DNA of 15,433 bases from an uncultured Veillonella sp. (GCF_915069625.1 NZ_CAJZFD010000031.1:1-15433); one strand, 5' to 3'; counted from the first letter of the stretch, positions 1 through 7,491 are shown. The notes: generated by a model from the sequence alone, not told the origin. Made by a program: numbers and translations.

Positions 1-470
1 AACATTAATGTCGAGGGATCATCTTCTTTTTCAATAAGCTCATCAATCAAATCAAGTGCCAAATTACGGCACAGAATAGCATTTCCAATATCTTGAGCAT
101 CATCACAAGCCCAAGCAGCATTCAATATTACAGCAAATGCTTTATATATATTTTCATCTTCAAGATTTATCAAATACTCTTTATAACATCTTTTTGCTAA
201 TTCTGATTTAAACTCAATATTATTAGCATTTATAAACTCCACTCTAGCTAACCATGCCTCTGTAACTACAGTGCCAAGGTCTATATTTTTAGCAATATAA
301 CCACAATAGGGGCACTCGTGAGCCCAATACTCCATTGTTCCACGCATCATTTCAGGTGGTCGTAAATCTAAGTCTGAAGAGCCAAAACTATTTGTAGAAC
401 CAAGAACAGTTTGCTTTGACTCTTTCCCACACACATAGCATTTTACCGTATCTTGATACATTGTTGTCAT
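1..470 (-). CDS. Zinc-ribbon protein, DUF2225-like, C-terminally cut by window edge
   Basis: An open frame of 156 codons starts at the ATG at 470-468 and runs off the left edge, so the C-terminus is missing. A perfect AGGAGG site (479-484) lies 8 bases upstream of the ATG. Two CxxC pairs are visible, C11-x2-C14 and C53-x2-C56 (the second in HECPYCGY). They would form one four-cysteine zinc site, separated by a conserved-looking stretch containing SFGSSDLDLRPPEMMR. The rest is predicted helical and resembles the TPR-like tail of DUF2225-type proteins. No enzyme motif is seen and there is no signal peptide, so it is probably cytoplasmic. Function is unknown; the family name is recalled from pattern only. 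An extended -10 lies about 75 bases upstream of the start. Confidence 0.75.
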   Translation of the reverse strand, partial: MTTMYQDTVKCYVCGKESKQTVLGSTNSFGSSDLDLRPPEMMRGTMEYWAHECPYCGYIAKNIDLGTVVTEAWLARVEFINANNIEFKSELAKRCYKEYLINLEDENIYKAFAVILNAAWACDDAQDIGNAILCRNLALDLIDELIEKEDDPSTLM

Positions 471-542
471 AATAAACGCCTCCTCTTAACTTTCTCACAA
501 TTAATATAGTCAGCAATTTGCAATACTATTTTATTATGTATT

Positions 543-551
543 ATTATATCA
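543..551 (-). promoter_or_regulatory. Candidate extended -10 promoter for the zinc-ribbon gene
   Basis: Read on the minus strand this is TGATATAAT, a perfect TGn-TATAAT extended -10. No good -35 is present at 16-18 bases, which is tolerated by extended -10 promoters. It would give a leader of roughly 65 bases before the ATG at 470. It was recognised by eye only. Confidence 0.4.
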
Positions 552-581
552 AAATGAAATACTTTTAACGGCAGAGAAACG

Positions 582-601
582 CTCTGGCTTATCGACCAGA
601 G
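582..601. repeat. Short inverted repeat
   Basis: CTCTGG and CCAGAG arms are separated by 8 bases. The repeat lies between the terminator of the phosphatase gene and the promoter of the zinc-ribbon gene. It lacks a T-run on either side, so it is a weak terminator candidate at best; it could equally be a protein-binding site. Confidence 0.3.
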
Positions 602-631
602 TCTAAAGTAATCAAACACAAGTCACATATA

Positions 632-680
632 GAAAGGCCCCTATAGTTAAGCATTTTGTTAGCTAACTGTAGGGGCTGTT
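632..680 (-). terminator. Rho-independent terminator after the phosphatase gene
   Basis: The arms 637-652 and 662-676 pair over about 15 positions (GCCCCTA/TAGGGGC plus AGTTA/TAACT) with one G-U pair and one bulge. On the minus strand the stem is followed by CTTTCTATAT. It begins only a few bases after the stop codon at 685. The plus-strand side is also T-rich (TGTTTCTATT), so it may work in both directions. Confidence 0.75.
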
Positions 681-684
681 TCTA

Positions 685-1143
685 TTACCTTTGCTCTTTA
701 ATCAATAATAATAGAGCATCACAACTACGACTCACATCGTCATAGGTTTCATCAAAGTTACCGGTATACCAAGGATCCTTTACATCACGGTTTTCACCAA
801 CAAAAGACATGGCCTTATACACCTTATTGTCAACATCATCGCCAATGATACGTTTTAAATTCCGTGCATTATTTTCATCCATGATAATGAGATAGTCAAA
901 ATTATGATAGTCATCAACAGTTACTTGGCGAGCCTTACGACGCGTATAAGGAATCCCCATTTCATCTAATTTCTGTTTAGTCCCATAGTGAGTATCGTTT
1001 CCTATCTCCTCACGAGATGTAGCTGCAGATTCAACATAAATAGAATCGCTGAGTCCAGCTTTTGCAACGATATGCTTCATATAAAATTCTGCCATCGTTG
1101 AACGACAAATATTACCGTGACATATGAATAAAACCTTAACCAT
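685..1143 (-). CDS. Low-molecular-weight protein tyrosine phosphatase
   Basis: Cysteine-dependent phosphatase of the LMW-PTP/arsenate reductase-like fold, 152 residues, which is typical for the family. The P-loop C8-H-G-N-I-C-R14-S, at the N-terminus after a beta strand (VKVLFI), is the C(x)5R signature with the catalytic Cys and Arg. The general acid Asp is D123 in DPWYTG. In bacteria these enzymes often dephosphorylate tyrosine kinases that control exopolysaccharide or stress responses; the partner here is unknown, and no BY-kinase is in the window. The start is chosen at the second of two adjacent ATGs (1143), because GAGGAG lies 5 bases upstream of it and only 2 bases from the first (1146). 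It lies 36 bases downstream of the flavoprotein gene, so the two are probably co-transcribed, and it is followed by a terminator. Confidence 0.9.
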   Translation of the reverse strand: MVKVLFICHGNICRSTMAEFYMKHIVAKAGLSDSIYVESAATSREEIGNDTHYGTKQKLDEMGIPYTRRKARQVTVDDYHNFDYLIIMDENNARNLKRIIGDDVDNKVYKAMSFVGENRDVKDPWYTGNFDETYDDVSRSCDALLLLIKEQR

Positions 1144-1179
1144 CATAACTCCTCTAGTAACTCAACAATCGATAAGTTA

Positions 1180-1821
1180 TTAACGCACAAAGTTCGTAGA
1201 TACTTTTTTCTCTTTATCTGTATCTGGATATGGCACACCTTGCTCCTTAGCTACAGCAAAGCTACGCATCATCCAAACCATATTTCTGGCCAAATTGCGC
1301 ATTGTTTGCATACCTTCTTCATCTTGCTTAGCATCTTCGGCTACTAGACCATGGCTAATATTCCAATATGTAGAGCCTGCAATTGGCATTTGAGAAATAC
1401 CAAAGTATTTATTGAGTACATCAAAGGAAGCCGTTGTACCACCGCGACGAGCTACGGCGATAGATGCACCTGGCTTAAAGGCAAATGGATTTGGCTTTAC
1501 ACTTTCCGCACTAAAGAACACGCGATCTAAGAAGGATAAAATACGGCCACTCGGATGAGCATAATATACAGGTGTTGCAAAAATAAAGCCATCTGCATCC
1601 CTCGCTTTTTCTACGAAGGAATTTACATCATCATCCTTGAATACACATTCACTATGTTCAAAACAATAACCGCATTGAATACAATCACGAATAGGTTTAT
1701 TGCCCAGCTGAATGACCTCTGTATCTACATTGACTTCATTGAATACCTTTTGCACCTCTTGTATAGCTTGCATTGTTGTACCATTGACATGGCTACTACC
1801 ATTTACGATTAGAACTTTCAT
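1180..1821 (-). CDS. NADPH-dependent FMN reductase / iron-sulfur flavoprotein-like oxidoreductase
   Basis: Flavodoxin-fold protein of 213 residues. The N-terminal MKVLIVNGSSHVNGTT is the FMN phosphate-binding loop. Residues 47-59 carry the compact cysteine motif C47-x2-C50-x2-C53-x5-C59, matching the CX2CX2CX4-7C pattern of archaeal and clostridial iron-sulfur flavoproteins, so a 4Fe-4S cluster besides FMN is plausible. ATPVYYAHPSG (about residues 82-92) is the second flavin-binding segment. Such proteins move electrons to oxygen, peroxide or quinone-like acceptors in anaerobes; the substrate cannot be told from sequence. The ATG at 1821 follows AGGAGG by about 7 bases. It is the first gene of a probable operon with the phosphatase, with a candidate promoter at 1874-1902. 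Confidence 0.85.
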   Translation of the reverse strand: MKVLIVNGSSHVNGTTMQAIQEVQKVFNEVNVDTEVIQLGNKPIRDCIQCGYCFEHSECVFKDDDVNSFVEKARDADGFIFATPVYYAHPSGRILSFLDRVFFSAESVKPNPFAFKPGASIAVARRGGTTASFDVLNKYFGISQMPIAGSTYWNISHGLVAEDAKQDEEGMQTMRNLARNMVWMMRSFAVAKEQGVPYPDTDKEKKVSTNFVR

Positions 1822-1873
1822 ATTATATCCTCCTAACTCTTACTTAAGAAGTTACATATTAACTAGCCTTTAT

Positions 1874-1902
1874 ATACTAACATAGATATATCAAATTGTT
1901 AA
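1874..1902 (-). promoter_or_regulatory. Candidate sigma-70-type promoter for the flavoprotein-phosphatase operon
   Basis: On the minus strand a -35 TTAACA (1897-1902, five of six consensus bases) is separated by 17 bases from a -10 TAGTAT (1874-1879, four of six). The start codon lies about 50 bases further on. Found by eye; no score was computed. Confidence 0.45.
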
Positions 1903-1976
1903 AGTATGACCATCATAGCAAGCCCGTTGATATTTGCCTATTGGCCGATACGAATAATTCACATAGACACTTTTAT

Positions 1977-2024
1977 ATAAAAAAAACTCTGTAGTACCTT
2001 ACCCACAGACAACTACAGAGTTTT
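1977..2024 (-). terminator. Rho-independent terminator after the autotransporter gene
   Basis: A 13-base perfect stem (AAAACTCTGTAGT with ACTACAGAGTTTT, arms 1983-1995 and 2012-2024) is followed on the minus strand by a run of T. It starts 12 bases after the autotransporter stop codon, separating that gene from the flavoprotein operon. Confidence 0.9.
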
Positions 2025-2035
2025 CATCTATTCAA

Positions 2036-4282
2036 TTAGAAGTTATGTCTAACCCCAGCATCAATACGCCATGTATTATCTATGGTAGCACCAAAGTTTT
2101 TAGTGAATGTGCCATATAGATATGTGCTAGGACGAACACTCCAGGATCCGCCAATTTCAGCATCGAGCCAAGTATCCTTCAAGTCTACCGACGTTTGTAC
2201 TGTTGGATTTCCTGGTGCGGAGTATGTAGTATTCAACTTACCAGAGAATTCATGAGCCAACGCTAATTTAGCAAAGATATTAGATTTTTCTGTTTCTTTC
2301 CCAATACCAATACCGAGTCTACCTACAGCAGAATTAACAGCGTCAGATTTCACATGCATAGAGCCACCGCCTGCAATAGCTGCATCATAGGATACGCCTT
2401 TTAAACGGCCTACAATAAATTCTACACTAGGGTCGATGTAGAATCCATTTTGTTTCTTAATGCGTTTACCATATTCAGCACTCAAGGATGTACCGTAAGT
2501 ATGATAATTACCATTCAATCGTTGGCCACTAACGGAGTATAGTTTATAGTCATTAGATAATCTGTTACCACGAGCAATAATATCTAAATAACGTCCATCA
2601 TCATGTTGTTTTGTCCCATATACGGCGATACCACCAAGTTTACCATCACCATTACCGTTAGCATAGGAATTACTAGATGTACTGTAATCAATGGCGCCAC
2701 CGAAAATCCAACCATTAGATGATTTATGGTCGTAACCAACTTGTACCCCATTATAGGTCATATGCGCATCTGCACCGTCTGTAATTTTAGATTTACCTCC
2801 GATGTATTTTGCCCATACACCTTGATTTGTATTAGCTAGACGAAGATCTCCTAATCGGCGTTGTAAATCATTAGTGTTATTCTTCCATGCCATAGCGGTC
2901 GATGTAAGGGCAGATTTTGTACCACTCACCAATGAGGATTCACTACTACGAGCAATCTTTGTTGTATCGTCTACAACGAGATGCCCTTGTGCATCAAAGT
3001 GATCTGCACCTAGTTCTGCAACAGCACCAGGGCTAGTAATACCTTCATTAATTTGAACTGTTGTGCTAAGCTTCTTATCATTGCCAGTATATTGTAATTT
3101 ATTAGCTAATGCTTGTATTTCCTTTTTATAACTTGCATCATTAATAGTATTACCGGAATGGTCCCCTTGAACGGTAATATGGCTATTATCTGCTGCATGT
3201 TCAACTATAATTTGCCCTTTTCCTGCTTCACTTGCTGGTACGCCAGATTTATAAATGGCATTCACATAGCCGCTATAATTTTGAATCGTAATAGGACGAG
3301 CATCGATAGGATGAATATTCCCTGCTGCAGTTGGATTAACACCACCTACAAGATTGCGAACCTTACTGCCCTTATATAGATACGCCGCATTATCACCAGA
3401 TTTACGTTCTTTTTTAGGTGTAGGACGCTCCATACCAATCCATTCATTGTTCCAAGTTGCACCATTTTGAAGGTAAATATCGGCACCAGAATTATGAGGA
3501 TTTTTATTGCTTTCCGCATATTCATTTAATACAGCGCCTGTTAGGCTAGAGTTTGGTGTTGTGAAAGCTAAACCTACATTCGTCGGCTCTTCATTATGGT
3601 TTGGATCACGTCCATAATCCTTGTCGATTAAGCCTACATTGCCAACAGCAACTAATTCTTTAGAGCCTGGGTGTTTACCATCGGAACCAGCATTTACGTA
3701 CACATCGCCTTCTTCCGCTACTACAGAATAGGTATCAGATGTTTCTAACGGATGAGTAATGATGCGACCGCCACCATCAACGATAATATGGCCTCGTTGA
3801 TTAGCTTGTAAGCCTACACCGATAGCATCAATATCTACATTACCTTTCACATGTATATTCGTATCTCCAAAGTCCCTATCAGGATTATCCTTGCTAAGTC
3901 TTGGCACTTTGCCGCCGTACCCAGCATAAACAGCGCTCATATAGTAATGACCAAGGTCTCTTTTAGATGCTGGTGCATCATTCTTTAGTCGTACAATAAG
4001 ATCTTTATCTACTGTTAATTGGGACCCAAATCCATTATAGATACCAGTTACATTCTTACTTTTACCAGCCTCTGTTAAGCTTTTACCATGTACATTAACA
4101 GTTAAACTATCGGTAATATGCTTAACCTCCGGTTGCGTTTGTGTCGGTGACCCCATTGTTAAACCGAGCAACTCTTCTGCTTTATCACTGGTAGTGGTAA
4201 TCTCTGTAGCCATAGCTGTATACGATATACCTGTCAAAACTAATGCAGCCATCACAGCCGATAGATGACGATGTAATTTCAT
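2036..4282 (-). CDS. Autotransporter outer-membrane beta-barrel protein
   Basis: Type Va-like secreted protein of 748 residues. Residues 1-25 form a Sec signal peptide (basic MKLHRH, hydrophobic core, cleavage after AMA). Residues 26 to about 470 are a Gly/Asn/Asp-rich passenger with repeating short beta segments such as NIHVKGNVDIDAIGVGLQA and GHIIVDGGGRI, which suggests a beta-helix like adhesins of the pertactin/AIDA class. About 480-748 is the beta-barrel: GVWAKYIGG (W490) marks its typical beginning, followed by alternating strands, and the chain ends GVRHNF with the C-terminal Phe recognised by the BAM machinery. No protease catalytic triad was recognised in the passenger, so a surface adhesin or structural role is likelier. 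It appears to be a single-gene unit with terminators on both sides. The ATG at 4282 follows AAGGAG. A TATAAG -10-like element (4331-4336) lies upstream but without a good -35. Confidence 0.9.
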   Translation of the reverse strand: MKLHRHLSAVMAALVLTGISYTAMATEITTTSDKAEELLGLTMGSPTQTQPEVKHITDSLTVNVHGKSLTEAGKSKNVTGIYNGFGSQLTVDKDLIVRLKNDAPASKRDLGHYYMSAVYAGYGGKVPRLSKDNPDRDFGDTNIHVKGNVDIDAIGVGLQANQRGHIIVDGGGRIITHPLETSDTYSVVAEEGDVYVNAGSDGKHPGSKELVAVGNVGLIDKDYGRDPNHNEEPTNVGLAFTTPNSSLTGAVLNEYAESNKNPHNSGADIYLQNGATWNNEWIGMERPTPKKERKSGDNAAYLYKGSKVRNLVGGVNPTAAGNIHPIDARPITIQNYSGYVNAIYKSGVPASEAGKGQIIVEHAADNSHITVQGDHSGNTINDASYKKEIQALANKLQYTGNDKKLSTTVQINEGITSPGAVAELGADHFDAQGHLVVDDTTKIARSSESSLVSGTKSALTSTAMAWKNNTNDLQRRLGDLRLANTNQGVWAKYIGGKSKITDGADAHMTYNGVQVGYDHKSSNGWIFGGAIDYSTSSNSYANGNGDGKLGGIAVYGTKQHDDGRYLDIIARGNRLSNDYKLYSVSGQRLNGNYHTYGTSLSAEYGKRIKKQNGFYIDPSVEFIVGRLKGVSYDAAIAGGGSMHVKSDAVNSAVGRLGIGIGKETEKSNIFAKLALAHEFSGKLNTTYSAPGNPTVQTSVDLKDTWLDAEIGGSWSVRPSTYLYGTFTKNFGATIDNTWRIDAGVRHNF

Positions 4283-4300
4283 AATAATCTCTCCTTTTAT

Positions 4301-4314
4301 CTAGATAAATCTAG
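4301..4314. promoter_or_regulatory. Palindrome in the autotransporter leader, possible operator
   Basis: CTAGAT and ATCTAG arms are separated by two bases, directly upstream of the autotransporter ribosome site and downstream of the TATAAG -10-like element. The placement fits a repressor site or a small mRNA hairpin; nothing identifies a binding protein. Confidence 0.3.
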
Positions 4315-4347
4315 GTGCTCTCACAGAACTCTTATAACCTAAAATGG

Positions 4348-4386
4348 TAAAAAGACCCCCTAAGTCCAACTTAGGAGGTCTTTTAT
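4348..4386 (-). terminator. Rho-independent terminator after the DUF4198 gene
   Basis: Arms 4350-4365 and 4369-4384 form a long stem (AAAAGACC..CTAAGT with ACTTAGG..GGTCTTTT) and a 3-base loop, followed on the minus strand by TTTTTA. The plus strand is also flanked by T, but no plus-strand gene reads into it. Confidence 0.9.
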
Positions 4387-4416
4387 AACTACACACTCAT
4401 TAAATAGTACACACTA

Positions 4417-5136
4417 TTATTCAGGATTGATGATGAAGGACAATGCACTGAAGTATTTGTTTTGTTCCCCTTTAATTTGAGTTGGGAAGCCTACTTCAAC
4501 ACCTACTACGTTAAGACCGTTAGCACTTACTGTAACAGTTGCTTTACCGTTTTCATCAGCTTTGCTTTCATTAGTAAGATCGTTAATTACGTCTTTGATT
4601 AAAGGTGCATTTGCATATGGTTTGCCTTCTTTCAAGACTTGGATTTCATATGTATCACCTTTTTTAAGTGTTAATGGGTTAACGGATGGAATGATTTGGA
4701 TGAAAGCATCTTTATTGTTGAAAGGTTTTGCTTCTGCATTCCAGTAGTGAACATCATATTTAATGGCATGTGTACTTTTTTGAGCACCAGGTACTTCTGT
4801 AATTGGTTTATGTACAGTTTTGCCATCTTTATCTTTTGTCCAGTAGCCATAGTCAAAATTAGTTACTGTAACACCTAAATTAGCTGGTGGTACGATAGCT
4901 ACATTTTTTTCGTGTTTAATAACTTCTACAGGGATAACTGCACCATTGTTATCATAACCAACGATACCTTTAACCATATTTGGGCTATATGCATCATCTA
5001 CAGGGCCTTCACCAAGTACCAATGCTTTTTCGTCTAAACGATTTGCGAAGAATACGCCATGAGCATCAACGGAAGAGCACACACAGCCTGCAGCTAAACC
5101 TACAGCAAATAAAGAAGCTAAAAATCTCTTATTCAT
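4417..5136 (-). CDS. Secreted DUF4198-family protein
   Basis: 239-residue exported protein. The signal peptide is MNKRFLASLFAVGLAAGC..., with two possible processing sites. One is signal peptidase I after SVDA25, which leaves a mature protein beginning His-Gly-Val-Phe-Phe. The other is a lipobox-like LAAGC18, which would make it a lipoprotein. The conserved-looking start HGVFFANRLDEKALVLGEGPVDDAY is typical of DUF4198, a family once labelled as a nickel/cobalt transport component; later parts are beta-rich with a terminal Ig-like domain (KKGDTYEIQVLKEGKPYANA onward). A role in periplasmic metal binding is inference; no transporter genes adjoin it. The start is placed at the ATG at 5136 because GGAGG (5142-5146) precedes it by 5 bases; the longer frame to 5154 would put extra charged residues ahead of the signal peptide. 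It is monocistronic, with a strong terminator downstream and a palindrome-rich region upstream. Confidence 0.82.
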   Translation of the reverse strand: MNKRFLASLFAVGLAAGCVCSSVDAHGVFFANRLDEKALVLGEGPVDDAYSPNMVKGIVGYDNNGAVIPVEVIKHEKNVAIVPPANLGVTVTNFDYGYWTKDKDGKTVHKPITEVPGAQKSTHAIKYDVHYWNAEAKPFNNKDAFIQIIPSVNPLTLKKGDTYEIQVLKEGKPYANAPLIKDVINDLTNESKADENGKATVTVSANGLNVVGVEVGFPTQIKGEQNKYFSALSFIINPE

Positions 5137-5180
5137 AAGAACCTCCATAATCAATAATTGATTTCAACAAACTTGTTATT

Positions 5181-5209
5181 ATTATACATCGACATGGATA
5201 TTCCGTATA
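5181..5209 (-). promoter_or_regulatory. Candidate promoter of the DUF4198 gene
   Basis: A perfect TATAAT -10 is read on the minus strand at 5181-5186, about 45 bases before the start codon. At 17 bases the -35 position (5204-5209) reads TATACG, a poor match that overlaps an 8-base palindrome. This suggests a promoter that depends on an activator or is blocked by a repressor. Confidence 0.4.
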
Positions 5210-5225
5210 TACCGATACCCGTATC
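5205..5225. promoter_or_regulatory. Two adjacent palindromes at the DUF4198 promoter, possible operator
   Basis: GTATATAC (5205-5212, perfect) is followed at once by GATAC-CC-GTATC (5214-5225). On the minus strand the same stretch contains ATACGG twice, 16 bases apart. The pair sits over the -35 position of the candidate promoter. Confidence 0.4.
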
Positions 5226-5282
5226 AGCAAGGTATTATGCAAACTCCATATATACAAGGTCCTATATAGCAATTAATCATAA

Positions 5283-5298
5283 ATGATAAGATTATCAT
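5283..5298. promoter_or_regulatory. Palindrome ATGATAA-GA-TTATCAT, Fur-like operator candidate
   Basis: Perfect 7-base arms surround a two-base centre. The arms resemble those of a Fur-family box (TGATAAT-n-ATTATCA), but the half-site spacing is one base shorter. It lies about 100 bases upstream of the TATAAT element. A metal-responsive regulator would fit the DUF4198 gene; this is inference. Confidence 0.4.
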
Positions 5299-5382
5299 CT
5301 ATTTTTCATATGAATATAATAAATGGGAATATCTTAAGATGTCATTCTTATAAAAAGTTTACTTAGATCCTGATAAACCCTG

Positions 5383-5400
5383 ATATATATATATATATAT
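5383..5400. repeat. (AT)9 dinucleotide tract
   Basis: Nine uninterrupted AT units are preceded by two copies of CCTGATA starting 10 bases apart (5369, 5379). It lies upstream of DUF4198 and downstream of the typA terminator. Confidence 0.8.
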
Positions 5401-5435
5401 ACTATGCATAGAATTGCTCTTATATTTTTACAATA

Positions 5436-5464
5436 TAAAAACGACGCCCCCAAGGGAGCGTCGT
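5436..5464 (-). terminator. Rho-independent terminator after typA
   Basis: GC-rich stem ACGACGCxCCC/GGGGCGTCGT (arms 5441-5451 and 5454-5464) with a tiny loop, followed on the minus strand by TTTTTAT. It lies 19 bases after the typA stop codon. Confidence 0.92.
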
Positions 5465-5482
5465 CTTATATCGCAAAGGATA

Positions 5483-7294
5483 TTATTTTTTGTTTTTAGC
5501 TGCTTTCGCACGTGCGTTACGATCAAGGATTGTTTTACGCATACGAATGCTTTCAGGTGTTACTTCAACGAGTTCGTCATCGTTGATCCACTCAAGAGCT
5601 TGTTCCAAGGAGAAGATACGAGGTGGCGTCAAGCGAACTGCTTCATCAGAGGAGCTGGAACGCATGTTAGTAACGTGTTTTTTCTTACATGGGTTAACAT
5701 CCATATCAAGTTCACGAGTGTTTTCACCGATAACTTGACCTGCGTACACGTCTTGGTTAGGACCAACGAACAATGTACCACGGTCTTGAACAGAGTTCAA
5801 ACCATATGGAGTAGTTTCGCCATTTTCGAATGCTACCAAAGCACCACGTGTACGGGAAGGAATTTCACCTTTGTATGGTGCATAACCATGGAATACATGG
5901 TTCATGATACCATTACCTTTTGTAGCTGTTAAGAATTGAGCACGGAAACCGATCAAACCACGAGCTGGAATTACGAATTCCATACGAAGGTAACCAGCTA
6001 ATTCAACCATGTTAGTCAATTCAGCTTTACGTTGACCAAGATTTTCCATTACTGTACCCATGAATTCTTGAGGTACGTCGATAGTCAATGCTTCAAGTGG
6101 TTCGCACAATTGGTCGTTAATAGTTTTGAAGATTACGCGAGGTTTACCTACTTGTAATTCGTAGCCTTCACGACGCATAGTTTCAATCAATACAGCCAAG
6201 TGCAATTCGCCACGGCCAGATACTTTGAACGCATCTGCAGAATCAGTTTCTTCAACTTTCATAGAAACGTTAGTTTCTACTTCGCGGAACAAACGATCAC
6301 GCAAGTGACGGGATGTAACAAATTCACCTTCGCGACCTGCGAATGGAGAGTTATTTACAGAGAATACCATAGACAATGTTGGTTCGTCGATGGAGATAGA
6401 TGGTAATGCTTCAGGATTTTCAGCATCTGCTACAGTTTCGCCGATGTTAATATCGTCGATACCAGCGAATGCAATGATATCACCCATTTCAGCTTCGTCA
6501 GTTTCAACACGGTTCAAGCCATTGTATGTGTATACACGACCGATTTTCGCTTTACGAGTACTTTCACCATTCATGATAGCCACTTGTTGGTTAGTTCTCA
6601 TTTTACCGCGAACGATACGACCTACTGCGATTTTACCGATGAAGTTATCGTAATCAAGTGTAGTAACCATGAATTGAAGAGGACCTTCCATGTCGCCTTG
6701 TGGTGCAGGAATTTCTTCGATCAATGTTTTGAACAATGGTTCCATGTTTACTGCTTCGTCATCCCAGTTAGTTTTGGATACACCAGCACGAGCGGATGCA
6801 TATACTACAGGGAAGTCAAGTTGATCGTCATCAGCTTCAAGTTCCATGAACAATTCAAGAACTTCATCTTCAACCTCTTTAACACGTTGGTCAGGACGGT
6901 CGATTTTATTGATAACTACGATTGGTTTCAATTTTTGTTCTAATGCTTTACGCAAAACGTATTTAGTTTGAGGCATTGGACCTTCGTAAGCATCTACGAG
7001 AAGCAATACGCCGTCAACCATGTTAAGTACACGTTCTACTTCGCCGCCGAAATCAGCATGGCCTGGTGTATCAACGATGTTGATTTTGATTCCATCATGC
7101 ATTACAGCAGTGTTTTTAGACAAAATAGTAATACCGCGTTCACGTTCCAAGTCGTTGGAATCCATTACGCGTTCTGCTACTTTTTCATTTTCACGGAACA
7201 CATGGCTTTGTTTTAATAACGCGTCCACCAAAGTAGTTTTACCATGGTCAACGTGGGCGATAATCGCTACATTACGAAGATTTTCGCGAATCAT
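5483..7294 (-). CDS. typA: Ribosome-associated translational GTPase TypA/BipA
   Basis: 603-residue translation-factor GTPase, the usual length for TypA/BipA. All G motifs are present: G1 AHVDHGKT (13-20), G2 RGIT (53-56), G3 DTPGH (75-79), G4 NKID (129-132) and G5 SAR (167-169). EF-G-like beta-barrel and alpha/beta domains follow, including [19 protein letters not shown], and then the TypA-specific C-terminal domain with RGLIGFR and [19 protein letters not shown]. It binds the 70S ribosome at the EF-G site, helps 50S assembly and supports growth at low temperature or under stress. The ATG at 7294 follows GGGAGG by 6 bases. It has its own promoter (7389-7418), a leader of about 90 bases with a possible hairpin, and a strong terminator, so it is probably monocistronic. 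Confidence 0.97.
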   Translation of the reverse strand: MIRENLRNVAIIAHVDHGKTTLVDALLKQSHVFRENEKVAERVMDSNDLERERGITILSKNTAVMHDGIKINIVDTPGHADFGGEVERVLNMVDGVLLLVDAYEGPMPQTKYVLRKALEQKLKPIVVINKIDRPDQRVKEVEDEVLELFMELEADDDQLDFPVVYASARAGVSKTNWDDEAVNMEPLFKTLIEEIPAPQGDMEGPLQFMVTTLDYDNFIGKIAVGRIVRGKMRTNQQVAIMNGESTRKAKIGRVYTYNGLNRVETDEAEMGDIIAFAGIDDINIGETVADAENPEALPSISIDEPTLSMVFSVNNSPFAGREGEFVTSRHLRDRLFREVETNVSMKVEETDSADAFKVSGRGELHLAVLIETMRREGYELQVGKPRVIFKTINDQLCEPLEALTIDVPQEFMGTVMENLGQRKAELTNMVELAGYLRMEFVIPARGLIGFRAQFLTATKGNGIMNHVFHGYAPYKGEIPSRTRGALVAFENGETTPYGLNSVQDRGTLFVGPNQDVYAGQVIGENTRELDMDVNPCKKKHVTNMRSSSSDEAVRLTPPRIFSLEQALEWINDDELVEVTPESIRMRKTILDRNARAKAAKNKK

Positions 7295-7332
7295 AAGATC
7301 CTCCCTTTAATTCTTTCAGTATATTCTATATC

Positions 7333-7359
7333 ACATAGCGCTTGTGAAAGTAGCTATGT
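7333..7359 (-). promoter_or_regulatory. Possible hairpin in the typA leader
   Basis: ACATAGC (7333-7339) and GCTATGT (7353-7359) form a 7-base stem with a 13-base loop inside the predicted typA 5' untranslated region. A competing near-palindrome, CACATAGCGCTTGTG (7332-7346), overlaps the left arm. The two structures would be mutually exclusive, which could matter for temperature-dependent expression; this is inference. Confidence 0.35.
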
Positions 7360-7388
7360 AGGTATATTCCCAAAATTGGCAACACTTA

Positions 7389-7418
7389 ATTATAACGTAG
7401 TCTATAGAAAAAAGTCAA
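7389..7418 (-). promoter_or_regulatory. Candidate typA promoter
   Basis: On the minus strand a -35 TTGACT (7413-7418, five of six) is separated by 18 bases from a perfect -10 TATAAT (7389-7394). This is the best sigma-70-type promoter seen in the window, about 95 bases before the typA start. Confidence 0.65.
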
Positions 7419-7491
7419 AGAAGTACAGGATTTCTAATCATGGCAATTTCTACATTTGATTATACTTTTGACTCATCTTATAGACCAATCA

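Larger units (their letters stand above)
5137..5482. other. 346-base intergenic region between DUF4198 and typA genes
   Basis: No open frame with a credible start or ribosome site was found. From left to right it holds the DUF4198 ribosome site, a TATAAT element (5181-5186), five short palindromes between 5205 and 5340, a repeated CCTGATA (5369 and 5379), an (AT)9 tract (5383-5400) and the typA terminator (5436-5464). As both flanking genes run on the minus strand, most of this is upstream control sequence for the DUF4198 gene. A small RNA cannot be excluded. Confidence 0.6.

Noticed and set aside
582..601. Hairpin CTCTGG...CCAGAG resembling a tRNA arm
   Set aside because: No other arms of a cloverleaf, no TTC loop and no acceptor stem could be paired around it.
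2036..4282. Possible frameshift or fusion in the autotransporter
   Set aside because: Signal peptide, passenger and barrel are in one uninterrupted frame, and the barrel ends normally in Phe.
5283..5298. Firm call of a Fur box
   Set aside because: The arms match but the half-site spacing is one base short of the 7-1-7 pattern, so it is kept only as a candidate operator.
5414..5932. Plus-strand open frame of 172 codons opposite the 3' end of typA
   Set aside because: It is the antisense shadow of a strongly conserved GTPase gene, has no ribosome site, and its product is Cys/Phe/Thr-rich without recognisable motifs.
6584..6943. Plus-strand open frame of 119 codons inside typA
   Set aside because: Antisense shadow with no ribosome site and no family resemblance.
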